From assembly GCF_000964425.1 (NCBI RefSeq), contig NZ_BANF01000010.1, positions 152,935 through 216,934 of the forward strand: a stretch of 64,000 nt of DNA, read 5' to 3'. This DNA comes from Komagataeibacter intermedius TF2. Its GTDB lineage: Bacteria > Pseudomonadota > Alphaproteobacteria > Acetobacterales > Acetobacteraceae. Under the pieces are notes generated by a model. That model saw only the letters and a program-made list of their open reading frames with translations, was not told where the DNA came from and ran no database searches. The position numbers and the translations under genes are program-made. Position 1 is the stretch's first letter. Each line of letters starts with the position of its first letter. Positions 39,537 through 49,015 of this stretch are shown here, piece by piece.

Positions 39537-40349
39537 TCAGTGGACCCCCATGAACAGACGGTTCCAGCGGATCTCGACCGGCCAGTACCAGACCTGCCAG
39601 AAGGGATGGGCGTTATCGACCGACATGAATATCCACTTGGCCTGTCCCACCAGGTTTTCCATCGGAACGAAACCGAGATCCTGCGGTTCATCGCCCATGA
39701 AGCGGCTGTCGGCGCTGTCATCGCGGTTGTCGCCCATGGCGAAGAAATAGCCCGGTGGCACGACATATTCCGGGGTGTCATTCTTTCCCCCTTCATCCGT
39801 CAGCTTCAGGATATCGTGGGCGACCGGGCCATGGCCACCGCTGCCGGGCAGTATCTCGCGGTAGCGGTCGCCTTCCATGCGGGTGCGGTGTTCGTCTATC
39901 GCGGTGTATTCGCCTTCGGGCTCACGCGGGACTTCCTGCCCGTTCAGAATCAGCTTACCCGCACGCATCTGCACCGTATCGCCCGGCAGGCCAACAATCC
40001 GCTTGATGTAGTCGATCGACGTGTCCTTGGTGAAGCGGAACACGGCCACATCGCCACGGTGCGGAGTGCTGTTGAATATCCGTCCCTCGAACAGGTTGGG
40101 CGAGCCGGGCAGCGCGTAATGCGAATAACCGTAGCTGTATTTCGCCACCCACACGTAATCCCCCACCTGCAGGGTCGGGATCATGGAACCGGACGGGATA
40201 TTGAACGGCTCGAACAGCACCGTGCGCACGGTAACGGCCAGAACCCCGGCAATCACGACGGTACGCACCAGTTCCAGCAGCCCCCCGTCCCGACGCGCCG
40301 CATCAGGCCCCGATGGGGAGGAAATCGTCTTGTTATCGTCCATTGGCAT
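39537..40349 (-). CDS. lepB: Signal peptidase I
   Basis: LepB removes signal peptides of secreted proteins in the inner membrane. The single N-terminal transmembrane helix (VRTVVIAGVLAVTVRTVLF) precedes the catalytic serine Ser55 in NIPSGSMIPTL; the catalytic lysine is in SIDYIKRIVGLPGD, and GDNRDDSADSRF is the conserved box E. Length is 270 residues. It lies between acpS and rnc. Confidence 0.96.
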   Translation of the reverse strand: MPMDDNKTISSPSGPDAARRDGGLLELVRTVVIAGVLAVTVRTVLFEPFNIPSGSMIPTLQVGDYVWVAKYSYGYSHYALPGSPNLFEGRIFNSTPHRGDVAVFRFTKDTSIDYIKRIVGLPGDTVQMRAGKLILNGQEVPREPEGEYTAIDEHRTRMEGDRYREILPGSGGHGPVAHDILKLTDEGGKNDTPEYVVPPGYFFAMGDNRDDSADSRFMGDEPQDLGFVPMENLVGQAKWIFMSVDNAHPFWQVWYWPVEIRWNRLFMGVH

Positions 40350-40469
40350 AATTGTTCTTCAATCCGGATCTGGCATCGACCGGACACGGGGCGCCGGACG
40401 AATAACGTGCGGATCAAGCCCACGCACCCCCCGCCTGTCAAGCATTGCCCATACGGGCACGACAGGCGA

Positions 40470-40883
40470 TCAGGCCGCGCCGGCCTTTTCCGCCATGATC
40501 ATGACCTGCGCAAAGGCATAGGGATGCTCATCGGTCATGGTCAGAAACACCCGCGCCACAAGCCCGTCGGGCACCAGTGCGTGCAGCCGCGCCAGCGCCC
40601 CGCCCGTCAGTCGCATGACCGGCTGACCCGTCGGCAGGTTCTCGACCCCCATGTCACGATGGAACACGCCCTGCGAAAAGCCGGTCCCCAGCGCCTTGCC
40701 GCAGGCTTCCTTCGCCGCCCACCGCTTGGCGTAGGTCCCCAGCCGCGCAGGCCCGTGCCTGCGGGCGGCGGCGGCCCGTTCGGGTACGGTGAAAACGCGC
40801 TCCTCGAACCGCGCCCCGTGCCGCGCGAGGACGGTTTCGATCCGCCGCGCGTCACACAGGTCGGAACCAATGCCGATCAGCAT
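40470..40883 (-). CDS. acpS: Holo-[acyl-carrier-protein] synthase
   Basis: AcpS transfers 4'-phosphopantetheine to acyl carrier protein. The magnesium ligands are Asp8 in [12 protein letters not shown] and the Glu of [15 protein letters not shown]. The 137-residue length is normal. It starts three bases after rel. The usual alphaproteobacterial partner pdxJ is not between them. Confidence 0.94.
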   Translation of the reverse strand: MLIGIGSDLCDARRIETVLARHGARFEERVFTVPERAAAARRHGPARLGTYAKRWAAKEACGKALGTGFSQGVFHRDMGVENLPTGQPVMRLTGGALARLHALVPDGLVARVFLTMTDEHPYAFAQVMIMAEKAGAA

Positions 40884-40886
40884 GGC

Positions 40887-43211
40887 CTACCCCCTGGCCC
40901 GTTCCACCTGCACCACGCCACGGGCCGCGCGCAGCGCCACCATGATGGTTGTCAGGTGGCGCAGGTCCCGTACCTCGATATCCGCAAGGATTTCCATGAA
41001 TTCAAGCTGCCGGTTGACGATGCGCAGGTTGACCAGCACGCCTTCATGCTTGGCGGCGATATTAGTCAGCGTCGCCAGCATGGCCGGTTCATTGGCCGTC
41101 ACCACGCTCAGCCGCCCGGTATAAAGGCCGGTGGCATTACGCGCGATCAGGTCATAATCCCAGTCAAGGTCCATGAACCGTTCGGGGGTGGCGGCAAAGG
41201 TTTCCAGCGTCTGGCACCCCAGCGTATGGACCGTGATCCCCTTGCCGGTGGACACGATGCCCACGATCCTGTCGCCGGGCAGCGGGTGGCAGCACCCGGC
41301 GAAATGCACCGCCATGCCAGCACCCACGCCCGCCAGCGCCATGCCCGCCGCAGGCTTGCGCCGCCCCGCAGCCCCCCCGGGGGACGCCGAGGGCGCGCGC
41401 ATGGACAGGCCCGGCACCATGCGCGGCGCACGCGGCGCACGACGCAGTTCGGGATAGGCCAGCTGCACGACTTCGCGCGCGGACTGGTTGCCATTGCCCA
41501 CCGCGACATACAGGTCGGGCACCGATTGCAGGCGCAGGTCCTTGAGCAGGCTGTCCAGCACCTTTTCCGACCCGTCCACCCCTTCCTGCCGGAAGGCCTT
41601 GGCCAGCGCCACGCGGCCGCTTTCCAGATGGGCCTCGCGCTGCTGCAGCGCCACATGGCGGCGGATGCGCGCGCGCGCCTTGCCGGTAACGACAAAACGT
41701 TCCCACGACGGCGAGGGCGTGCCCCCGCGCGCGGTCATGATCTCGACCTGATCGCCATTCTGCAGTTCATGGCGCAGCGGCATGAGGCGGCCATTGATGC
41801 GCGCGCCAACGCAGCTGTCACCCACCTGGCTATGCACGGCGTAGGCGAAATCGACCGGCGTCGCCCCACGCGGCAGCGAAATCAGCTGACCCTTGGGCGT
41901 GAAGCAGAAAACCTGATCCTGATAGAGTTCGAGCTTGGTGTTCTCAAGGAACTCATCAGGCGCGGCCGAGTCCTCAAGGATGTCGAGCAGATCCTGCACC
42001 CAGCGCAGACCGGACACGACGCCCTTTGCTTCCCTGCTGCCGGCGGCATCGGGCACCTGCTTGTACAGCCAGTGCGACGCGACACCATTTTCGGCCACGT
42101 CGTGCATTTCCGGCGTGCGGATCTGGACCTCGATCTTCTGGTTGCGCGGGTGGCGCAGGGTCACGCCGGTATGCAGGCTCTGGTAACCATTGGCCTTGGG
42201 GGTGGAGATATAGTCCTTGAACCGCCCCGCAATGACCGGATAGGCCGCATGCACCGCGCCAAGCGCCACATAACAGGCCTCACGCGTCGGGACCATGATG
42301 CGAAACGCCATGATGTCCGACAGCTGTTCAAAAGCGACGTTGCGCCGCTGCATCTTTTCCCAGATGGAATAGGGCGTCTTTTCCCGCCCGGTAACCTCCA
42401 CACCCTCCAGCCCGGCTTCCGCGCACAGGGCCTGAAGCTCGCGGCGGATTTCCTCGATCACGTCCGCGCCCTGCCCGCGCAGGTAGTTCAGGCGCGCGCG
42501 GATGGTCGCCATCGCTTCGGGCTCAAGCGCCGCGAACGACAGGTTCTGCAGTTCCACCTTCACCTTGTCCATGCCGATACGGCCGGCAAGGGGGGCGTAG
42601 ATTTCCATGGTTTCGCGCGCGATGCGCTGCCTGCGGTCCAGGCGCTGCACGTAATGCAGCGTGCGCATGTTGTGCAGGCGGTCAGCCAGCTTGACCAGCA
42701 GCACGCGGATATCGCGCGACATGGCCAGCACCAGCTTGCGGAAGTTTTCCGCCTGCTTGGTCCGGTCGGACTGCAGCTCCAGCCGCGTCAGCTTGGTGAC
42801 ACCATCCACCAGCTCGGCAACGGTATTGCCGAATTCCGCGCGCAGCTGCTGCTGTGTTACACCCGTATCCTCGATCGTGTCATGCAGCAGGGCCGTGATG
42901 ATCGAGGCGGCATCCAGATGGAAACCCGCCAGTATGTTGGCGACGGCAAGCGGATGGGTAATGTAGGGATCGCCGTTATCACGTGCCTGCCCCGCATGGG
43001 CGGCCTTCGCCACGTCAAAGGCGCGGCGGATCAGGTCCGTATCGGCACCGGGATCATACGCCAGGATGCGACGGATCAGGCCGTCGCATGAAACCACGCG
43101 TTCCCCTTCCCCCCGCATGGCGGGAAGGGCGGCAGCGCCTGCCGTCACTCCACCCGTGACAGGCACGGGCATGGAGGAAGATGTCGTTTCCGATCTGACC
43201 GGGTCAGTCAC
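40887..43211 (-). CDS. rel: Bifunctional (p)ppGpp synthetase/hydrolase
   Basis: This single Rel/SpoT enzyme makes and degrades the stringent-response alarmone. In order: an HD hydrolase domain (about residues 60-210; THPLAVANILAGF, ALLHDTIEDTG), a synthetase domain (about 270-380; GREKTPYSIWEKMQ, ANGYQSLHTGV), a TGS domain (about 430-490; PVDFAYAVHSQVGD), and a C-terminal ACT domain (after 690). The Cys/His region near CCHPLPGD is also present. Length is 774 residues. The N-terminal 35 residues are unconserved. It starts 24 bases after rpoZ. Confidence 0.96.
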   Translation of the reverse strand: MTDPVRSETTSSSMPVPVTGGVTAGAAALPAMRGEGERVVSCDGLIRRILAYDPGADTDLIRRAFDVAKAAHAGQARDNGDPYITHPLAVANILAGFHLDAASIITALLHDTIEDTGVTQQQLRAEFGNTVAELVDGVTKLTRLELQSDRTKQAENFRKLVLAMSRDIRVLLVKLADRLHNMRTLHYVQRLDRRQRIARETMEIYAPLAGRIGMDKVKVELQNLSFAALEPEAMATIRARLNYLRGQGADVIEEIRRELQALCAEAGLEGVEVTGREKTPYSIWEKMQRRNVAFEQLSDIMAFRIMVPTREACYVALGAVHAAYPVIAGRFKDYISTPKANGYQSLHTGVTLRHPRNQKIEVQIRTPEMHDVAENGVASHWLYKQVPDAAGSREAKGVVSGLRWVQDLLDILEDSAAPDEFLENTKLELYQDQVFCFTPKGQLISLPRGATPVDFAYAVHSQVGDSCVGARINGRLMPLRHELQNGDQVEIMTARGGTPSPSWERFVVTGKARARIRRHVALQQREAHLESGRVALAKAFRQEGVDGSEKVLDSLLKDLRLQSVPDLYVAVGNGNQSAREVVQLAYPELRRAPRAPRMVPGLSMRAPSASPGGAAGRRKPAAGMALAGVGAGMAVHFAGCCHPLPGDRIVGIVSTGKGITVHTLGCQTLETFAATPERFMDLDWDYDLIARNATGLYTGRLSVVTANEPAMLATLTNIAAKHEGVLVNLRIVNRQLEFMEILADIEVRDLRHLTTIMVALRAARGVVQVERARG

Positions 43212-43235
43212 CTTCCACCCTTTCGTCAGAAGATG

Positions 43236-43631
43236 TTACCGGCCCCGTCCACTCAGGGCCGCCTCAACCGAAGCCTCAAGTTCTTCAGCCGACATGCCGC
43301 TGCTGGAATTGCGTGCCTCTTCCTCGGCCGAGACATCCTGCAGGCCGAAGATGTTCTGTTCGGTCGGGATCAGGTCGACCACTTCCTCATCCGCGGGCTC
43401 CGGCTCCGGCGCGCGGGCCAGCGAGCGGACGAGGTCGCTGCGGATCTGGTCCAGACTTACGGTCTGGTCAGCGATCTCACGCAGGGCAACAACGGGGTTC
43501 TTGTCGTTGTCACGGTCAATCGTCATTTCCTCGCCACGGGACAGGGCGCGTGCGCGCTGCGCTGCCAGCAGCACCAGTTCAAAACGATTGGGAACCCGCT
43601 CAACGCAGTCCTCGACAGTGACGCGTGCCAT
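43236..43631 (-). CDS. rpoZ: DNA-directed RNA polymerase omega subunit
   Basis: Omega helps assemble RNA polymerase and forms part of a ppGpp site. The start [31 protein letters not shown] is highly conserved, followed by [16 protein letters not shown]. At 131 residues it has an acidic C-terminal tail of about 55 residues (rich in Glu and Pro), longer than in E. coli. Its position directly upstream of rel, as in most proteobacteria, supports the call. Confidence 0.96.
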   Translation of the reverse strand: MARVTVEDCVERVPNRFELVLLAAQRARALSRGEEMTIDRDNDKNPVVALREIADQTVSLDQIRSDLVRSLARAPEPEPADEEVVDLIPTEQNIFGLQDVSAEEEARNSSSGMSAEELEASVEAALSGRGR

Positions 43632-43712
43632 CAGGCCTGAACTCCGGTTATTAATTGGTTGTGTTGATCAGAATTTACCTTACTACCCGCCCGCCTGTCC
43701 CGATGCAAGCAT

Positions 43713-44249
43713 TCAGTCAGCCCGCGCGGGCATGGGCGTGATCTCCTGCCCCGCGACGGCGGGCAGGAAGGCGTCGATTCCCTGCCCCGTCACCGGGTCG
43801 CGCCAGTCGGGCATGACATCACGCAGCGGCAGCAGCACGAAGGCCCGCCCGGTCGCGCGCGGGTGCGGCAGAACGGGATCGGGAGCCGCGCGCACACGGT
43901 CGCCCATGGTGATGATGTCCAGATCAAGCGGGCGGGCGGCGTTCACCACCGTGCGCCTGCGTCCGGCCTCGGCCTCGATGTCATGCAGCCGCGCCAGCAG
44001 CCATGCCGGGTCCACCTGCCCCGACAGCCGCACGACTCCGTTTACATAGGGGGGCTGGCCCGAAGGGGGAACCGGCGCACTTTCATACCAGCGCGACACC
44101 GCCACCACCGACAGGCCGGGCAGGCGCGCAAGCCGGTCAACCGCCCACAGGCAGGTCTCGGCCGCAGTTTCACCACTTTCACGGGGCAGGTTCGCACCTA
44201 CGGCAATTGTTATATCACTCAGGGCGGGCGCAGATTGCAGCATTGTCAT
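43713..44249 (-). CDS. folK: 2-amino-4-hydroxy-6-hydroxymethyldihydropteridine diphosphokinase
   Basis: FolK activates the pterin with pyrophosphate in folate synthesis. Family segments are ITIAVGANL at the N terminus, PYVNGVVRL, and ARPLDLDIITMGD with the metal-binding Asp pair, then LPHPRATGRAFVLLPL. Length is 178 residues; a second ATG two codons in is possible. It lies 81 bases upstream of rpoZ on the same strand and is divergent from the NYN gene. Confidence 0.93.
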   Translation of the reverse strand: MTMLQSAPALSDITIAVGANLPRESGETAAETCLWAVDRLARLPGLSVVAVSRWYESAPVPPSGQPPYVNGVVRLSGQVDPAWLLARLHDIEAEAGRRRTVVNAARPLDLDIITMGDRVRAAPDPVLPHPRATGRAFVLLPLRDVMPDWRDPVTGQGIDAFLPAVAGQEITPMPARAD

Positions 44250-44444
44250 GTGAAAACAGTGTTCCAGACGGTTACCGTCAGTTAGTAATCCCCACGTAGG
44301 GAACTTTCAAAAAGGATGTGGCTTCATATAGATGCAAGTGCCATTGCTGCCAGACAACTTTCACCATGATGCAGAATACATGCAGCGCGAAAATTTAACA
44401 CGGCCATGACGTATTCACTTTTCTTTTTCAGGGACTGACCATAA

Positions 44445-45053
44445 ATGTTTTTTCAACCTCAGGAGCGGCTTTGTCTGTTTATAGACGGCACCAGCCTGTA
44501 TTCCGCATCCCGTAACCTTGGATTTGAGGTCGATTACCGTAAGTTACTGCATTTTTTTCGTTCCAAGTCGAATGTACTGCGCGCCTATTATTATTCCGCC
44601 GTCCTGGACACCGAGGAGTATTCCCCCCTCAAGCCGCTGACCGACTGGCTTGTCTATAACGGCTATACCCTTGTCACGAAAAACGCGCGGGAGTTCATCG
44701 ACCATAATGGCCGCCGCCGCGTGCGTGGCAACATGGATGTGGAACTGGCGGTGGACATGATGGAAATGGCCCCGCATATCGACCATGCCGTGCTGTTCAG
44801 CGGGGATTCTGATTTCCGTCGCCTGCTGGAATCCATGCAGCGCCAGGGCGTGCGCACCACCGTTGTCGGGTCGATCAAGACCTCGCCGCCGCTGATTGGC
44901 GATGAACTGCGCCGCCAGGCGGACCAGTTCATTGAACTGGCGGATATCGCGACCCATTTCATGCGCCGCCATATCGAAAACCGGCCGCCGCGCAACGCCA
45001 CCCCGCCCGTGCGCCATCCCGCCGACCAGATGAGCGAACACGACGAGGACTGA
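44445..45053 (+). CDS. NYN-domain (LabA/DUF88-like) protein, putative nuclease
   Basis: This 202-residue protein has the NYN/PIN-like fold seen in putative RNases. Conserved acidic positions are in CLFIDGTSLYSA (first Asp), GNMDVELAVDMMEMA (Asp/Glu pair), and VLFSGDSDFRRLLESMQRQG (third Asp), the order expected for a metal site. The C-terminal 40 residues are polar and probably disordered. The upstream 195 bases are unusually AT-rich; AGGGA precedes the ATG. A strong terminator ends it at 45065, so it is a single-gene unit. Proteins of this family are abundant in Alphaproteobacteria, but the substrate is unknown. Confidence 0.85.
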   Translation: MFFQPQERLCLFIDGTSLYSASRNLGFEVDYRKLLHFFRSKSNVLRAYYYSAVLDTEEYSPLKPLTDWLVYNGYTLVTKNAREFIDHNGRRRVRGNMDVELAVDMMEMAPHIDHAVLFSGDSDFRRLLESMQRQGVRTTVVGSIKTSPPLIGDELRRQADQFIELADIATHFMRRHIENRPPRNATPPVRHPADQMSEHDED

Positions 45054-45064
45054 GACACACCGCA

Positions 45065-45099
45065 CCCCGCCCGCCACATAGTGGCCGGGCGGGGTTTTT
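45065..45099 (+). terminator. Rho-independent terminator of the NYN gene
   Basis: CCCCGCCCG-CCAC and GTGG-C-CGGGCGGGG form a 13-bp stem with one bulge and an ATA loop, followed by TTTTT. It separates the convergent NYN and mqo genes. Confidence 0.85.
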
Positions 45100-45107
45100 C
45101 GTCGGGA

Positions 45108-46604
45108 TCAGCCGTCCAGCTGCAGCGCCGTGCGCGTGCGTTCGCGCACCTGCGCGCACAAAGCCGCGTCCTGCCCCAGCTTGACACCGTAGGACGGGAT
45201 CATTTCGCGCAGGCGGGATTCCCATTGCAGCAGACGGCCACCAAAGCAGCGCTGCAGTACTGTCAGCATGATCGGCGCCGCCGTAGACGCCCCGGGGGAT
45301 GCCCCCAGCAGCCCCGCGATGGAGCCACCCGCGCCGGTCACGACCTCGGTCCCGAACTGCAGCACGCCACCACGCTTTGCATCCTTCTTGATCACCTGAA
45401 CGCGCTGGCCGGCGGTAATCAGTTCCCAGTCTTCCTTGCGCGCGGTGGGGACAAAGTCACGCAGCGCCTTCAGCCGGTCCTCGCTGGACTGCATGACCTG
45501 CTGGATCAGGTACTTCGTCAGCGGCATGTTGTCACGCGCCACCGCCAGCATCGCCCCGATATTGTCCATGCGGATGGAACGCGGCAGGTCCAGCCACGAC
45601 CCCTGCTTGAGGAACCTGGTCGAGAATCCGGCATACGGCCCGAACAGCAGCCCGCGCTGCCCGTCAATCACGCGCGTGTCCAGATGCGGCACCGACATTG
45701 GCGGCGCGCCCACGGATGCCTTGCCATATACCTTGGCATGGTGCTGCTGCACCACCTCGGGGTTGGTGCAGCGCAGGAACTGGCCGCTGACGGGAAAACC
45801 GCCAATGCCCCGAGCTTCGGGTATGCCGCTTTTCTGCAGCAGGTGCAGCGCGCCGCCACCCGCGCCAATGAACACGAATTTGGCGCGCACCCGGCGTTCC
45901 CCCCCGCCATGTACGGCGCGGACGGACACATCCCATTCATTATTGCCTGCGGGCTTGAGGTCTTCCACCTCATGCGCAAGGTTGAGGTCAAAGCCCGGCT
46001 TGCCCTGCAGCAGGTCGATCAGGCGATGGGTCAGCGCGCCGAAATTCACATCCGTGCCCGCCGGATGCCATGTGGCGGCCAGCGGCTGTCCCGGCTTGCG
46101 ATCCTGCATGACCAGCGGCATCCACTGGCGCAGCTGCCCTTCATCGGTGGACAGCGACATGCCCGCAAACAGCGGGTGTTCCTGCAGTGCAGCGTGGCGG
46201 CGGCGCAGGAAGTCAACGTTTTCAGGGCCCCAGACGAAGCTCATGTGCGGAATGGGGTTCAGGAAATCGCGCGGCGAGGCGATCTGCCCCGTTTCCACCA
46301 GATAGGACCAGAACTGGCGTGAAACCTGAAAGGCCTCGTTGACGTTCACGGCCTTGGAAATATCCACCACCCCGTCGGGACGAAGCGGCGTGTAATTCAG
46401 TTCGCACAGGGCGGAATGGCCGGTGCCGGCATTGTTCCAGCCATTGGAACTTTCCAGCGCCACGTCATCCAGCCGCCCGAACAGGCCAATGGACAGGCCC
46501 GGTTCAAGCTGGCGCAGCATCGCGCCCAGCGTTGCACTCATGATTCCGCCGCCAATCAGGACCACGTCGTACGTGGAAGCGGCAGAGGAGGGATTCGAGG
46601 TCAT
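45108..46604 (-). CDS. mqo: Malate:quinone oxidoreductase
   Basis: This peripheral FAD enzyme oxidises malate to oxaloacetate and reduces ubiquinone, replacing or supplementing NAD malate dehydrogenase. The N-terminal FAD motif is VVLIGGGIMSATLGAML; further segments are NGWNNAGTGHSALCELNYT and FIGAGGGALHLLQKSGIPE. Length is 498 residues, as expected. GGAG lies six bases before the ATG. It is a stand-alone gene bounded by a terminator and a 364-base gap. Acetic acid bacteria rely on quinone-linked dehydrogenases, which fits. Confidence 0.96.
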   Translation of the reverse strand: MTSNPSSAASTYDVVLIGGGIMSATLGAMLRQLEPGLSIGLFGRLDDVALESSNGWNNAGTGHSALCELNYTPLRPDGVVDISKAVNVNEAFQVSRQFWSYLVETGQIASPRDFLNPIPHMSFVWGPENVDFLRRRHAALQEHPLFAGMSLSTDEGQLRQWMPLVMQDRKPGQPLAATWHPAGTDVNFGALTHRLIDLLQGKPGFDLNLAHEVEDLKPAGNNEWDVSVRAVHGGGERRVRAKFVFIGAGGGALHLLQKSGIPEARGIGGFPVSGQFLRCTNPEVVQQHHAKVYGKASVGAPPMSVPHLDTRVIDGQRGLLFGPYAGFSTRFLKQGSWLDLPRSIRMDNIGAMLAVARDNMPLTKYLIQQVMQSSEDRLKALRDFVPTARKEDWELITAGQRVQVIKKDAKRGGVLQFGTEVVTGAGGSIAGLLGASPGASTAAPIMLTVLQRCFGGRLLQWESRLREMIPSYGVKLGQDAALCAQVRERTRTALQLDG

Positions 46605-46968
46605 GGCATTCTCCGGATCGGCATCGGAAACCCGCTGCGTGGCTGGTCATCGGCTGGACCGGGCAGCCACCCGGCGGCGCGGGGAACCCGGCCTGATTGC
46701 ACGTTCATGTCAGTTGCCGGCATGGTGACCGGCACCCGGCACATGGGGGCATGAGACCCCACACCGCCGGGCAGTCGTCAGCCCTTTCCTTGCCACCATG
46801 TGCGCCAGGGCGGGGCATCATCTCTGCGCGAGGACGGCAGCCCGCCCCGTCGCGCACAGGGCCGGACGCCACGGTTCGCACCGGCCCGCCGCCCGGAAAA
46901 CGCCCCCGCCCGCAAGGACAACATCGCGCGAGCGGGCCGCCCCTCCTTACACGCATCACGCATGACCG
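46605..46968. other. 364-base non-coding gap between mqo and the phosphotransacetylase-like gene
   Basis: No open frame here has a ribosome site plus conserved character. The stretch is GC-rich with short repeats such as GGCCGG/CCGGCC but no strong terminator. It must contain the mqo promoter near its left end; no convincing -35/-10 pair could be picked. Confidence 0.4.
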
Positions 46969-47919
46969 TCATCCGCATTGATCCATGCAGGCCGCCGGAT
47001 TCCCGCCATATCCCTGCCGGATCATGACTGCCGCGACCATGCATGACAGCACGCGCACCGGCACGGGGTCCGCGCGGCTGGTCAGGATGACGGGCACGCG
47101 CATGCCCATGACGATGCCCGCCGCCCGCGCCTGACCGATGAAGGTCATCTGCTTGGCAAGGATGTTTCCTGCTTCAAGGTCAGGCACCACCAGTATGTCA
47201 GCCTGCCCCGCCACGGGGGAGACCACGCCCTTGCACCGCGCGGCCTCGGGGCTGACGGCGTTGTCAAGCGCCAGCGGGCCATCCAGTACCGCGCCGGTAA
47301 TCTGGCCGCGCTCGGCCATCTTGCACAGGATGGCCGCATCCAGCGTGGAGGGCAGGTCGGGATTGACCATTTCCACCGCCGACAGGACCGCCACCTTTGG
47401 CAGCCCGATGCCCAGCATGTGGCCAAGGTCGATGCTGTTCTGGACAATGTCGCGCCGGACATCCAGGTCGGGGGCGATGTTCACCGCCCCATCGGTCACC
47501 AGCAGCACGCGCGGGGCCTGCGGCGCATCCAGAACGTAGACGTGGCTCATGCGCCGGGTCGTGCGCAGGCCGCCTTCATGGTGGCCCAGTTCGTGCAGGA
47601 AAATGCGCGAATGCAGCGACCCCTTCATCAGGGCCGCAACCGTTCCCTCCCGCGCCATGCGCACGCCCTCGCGCGCGGCGTCGCCATCGGTGGGCACGTC
47701 AACGATCCGGCAGCCCGGCAGGGTAATGCCCGCGTCCTTCGCCATCTGGCCGATCCGGGCGGCGGGACCGATCAGCACGGGCGTGGCCATCCCCGCCTGC
47801 GCAATGTCGGATGCCGCCTGCAACGCCGGCGCGCTGCAGGGATAGACCACGCCCAGCGCCATGGGCGGATGGCCGGCAAGGGTCCATGCCAGATCGTCAA
47901 AAAAATGCAGGCTGCGCAT
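46969..47919 (-). CDS. Phosphate acetyl/butyryltransferase family protein
   Basis: The 316-residue protein belongs to the PTA/PTB family that interconverts acyl-CoA and acyl phosphate. Segments typical of the family are GTVAALMKGSLHSR, VLLVTDGAVNIAPDL, GLPKVAVLSAVEMVNP, and ADILVVPDLEAGNILAKQM. No acetate kinase gene is adjacent. The ATG at 47919 was chosen because AAGGAG is five bases upstream; one more ATG directly before it is possible. Length and sequence fit the short, single-domain form. Which acyl group is used cannot be told from the sequence; acetyl or butyryl are both possible. Confidence 0.85.
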   Translation of the reverse strand: MRSLHFFDDLAWTLAGHPPMALGVVYPCSAPALQAASDIAQAGMATPVLIGPAARIGQMAKDAGITLPGCRIVDVPTDGDAAREGVRMAREGTVAALMKGSLHSRIFLHELGHHEGGLRTTRRMSHVYVLDAPQAPRVLLVTDGAVNIAPDLDVRRDIVQNSIDLGHMLGIGLPKVAVLSAVEMVNPDLPSTLDAAILCKMAERGQITGAVLDGPLALDNAVSPEAARCKGVVSPVAGQADILVVPDLEAGNILAKQMTFIGQARAAGIVMGMRVPVILTSRADPVPVRVLSCMVAAVMIRQGYGGNPAACMDQCG

Positions 47920-48107
47920 CATGTCTCCTTCCCGTGACGGACCAAGTGCGGGCACCTGATTGCCACAGTCCCCCCCGATCTCCCGGCATCATCTTTATGC
48001 GAGGCATACCCGCCGCGCGTCATCGGGACGTGACGTCATGCCCGCCATTGCCCACAGTCAGGCATCGGCCATCGCGCCATCACGCAACAGGTTCAAGGAG
48101 GACCCGC

Positions 48108-48983
48108 ATGTCCACTGCTCCACTGATCGGTTTTGTCGGATTTGGGGCCATGGCGTCCCGCATGGGGGCCAATCTGGCCAGGGCTGGCTACCGGATCGTG
48201 GCCTATACCCCGTCGGGCCGGGGCGGCGATGGCAGCACCCGGTTCGTGCCCACCCCACGCGCGCTGGCGCAGGAAGCCGATATTGTCCTGGCCTGCGTGC
48301 CGGATGACGAGGCGCTGGACAAATCCATGAACGGCCCGGATGGCGTGCTGGCGGGCATGAAGCCGGGCGGCCTGCTGATCAACACCAGCACGGTGGCACC
48401 CGAAACCTCCGTAGCACTGGCGCAGTCGGGTCAGGCGCGCGGCATCACCACCATTGACGCCCCCGTGGCCGGCAGCACGCCGGAAGCGGAGTCGGGCAAC
48501 CTGATCGTGCTGGCCGGTGGCGCGGCAGCGGACATCAGTCGTGCGCAGGCCGTGTTTGACGCCATTGGCCGCCTGACCATCCATGCTGGCCCCGTGGGCA
48601 GCGGGTCGAAGCTGAAGCTGGTCATCAACGGCATCATGGGCGCGACGCTGGCGGTCGTGGCGGAAGGCGTTACCTATGGCCTCGCCTCCGGGCTGGACCG
48701 GAACATGCTGTTTGACGCGCTGGATGAGGTGCCGGTGATTTCCCCCCACCACAAGCGCAAGCTGAAGGCGGCGAAGGGGGGGGATTTCAGCCCGCAGTTC
48801 CCAGCGCGTCTCATGCAGAAGGACATGCGCCTGCTCCTGACCGACGCGGCCCGCCAGACCGCCCCCCTGCCCGCCATGGCGGCAGCAACCCAGAGCCTGT
48901 CACTGACCCGCCGCCGCCACCCGGACGAGGATTATTCCGCCCTGTTCGCCGTCATGGAAAGCATGGTGGCCAACACGCCCTGA
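48108..48983 (+). CDS. NAD(P)-dependent beta-hydroxyacid dehydrogenase (3-hydroxyisobutyrate dehydrogenase family)
   Basis: The 291-residue enzyme has the N-terminal Rossmann motif GFVGFGAMASRMGANLARAG, the substrate-binding DAPVAGSTPEAESGNL, and the catalytic lysine region GSGSKLKLVINGIMG. The substrate is unknown; candidates are 3-hydroxyisobutyrate, tartronate semialdehyde or succinate semialdehyde. An excellent AAGGAGG site lies seven bases before the ATG. Upstream sequence in the same frame is not conserved. It is divergent from the phosphotransacetylase-like gene, and 32 bases from the convergent squalene-synthase-like gene. Confidence 0.9.
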   Translation: MSTAPLIGFVGFGAMASRMGANLARAGYRIVAYTPSGRGGDGSTRFVPTPRALAQEADIVLACVPDDEALDKSMNGPDGVLAGMKPGGLLINTSTVAPETSVALAQSGQARGITTIDAPVAGSTPEAESGNLIVLAGGAAADISRAQAVFDAIGRLTIHAGPVGSGSKLKLVINGIMGATLAVVAEGVTYGLASGLDRNMLFDALDEVPVISPHHKRKLKAAKGGDFSPQFPARLMQKDMRLLLTDAARQTAPLPAMAAATQSLSLTRRRHPDEDYSALFAVMESMVANTP

Positions 48984-49015
48984 CATCCCGCCAGCGGACG
49001 GTTACGGAACGGTCC

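Noticed and set aside
39540..43091. An 1180-codon open frame antisense to lepB, acpS and rel
   Set aside because: Same GC effect; composition is His/Arg/Gln-rich and all three opposite genes have full catalytic motifs.
46697..46981. Open frames of 84-94 codons between mqo and the phosphotransacetylase-like gene
   Set aside because: They are Pro/Arg/His-rich on both strands, lack ribosome sites and look like GC-driven noise.
47811..48107. A 99-residue N-terminal extension of the dehydrogenase at 48108
   Set aside because: The Rossmann motif begins right after the ATG at 48108, which has an excellent AAGGAGG site; the extension overlaps the divergent gene.
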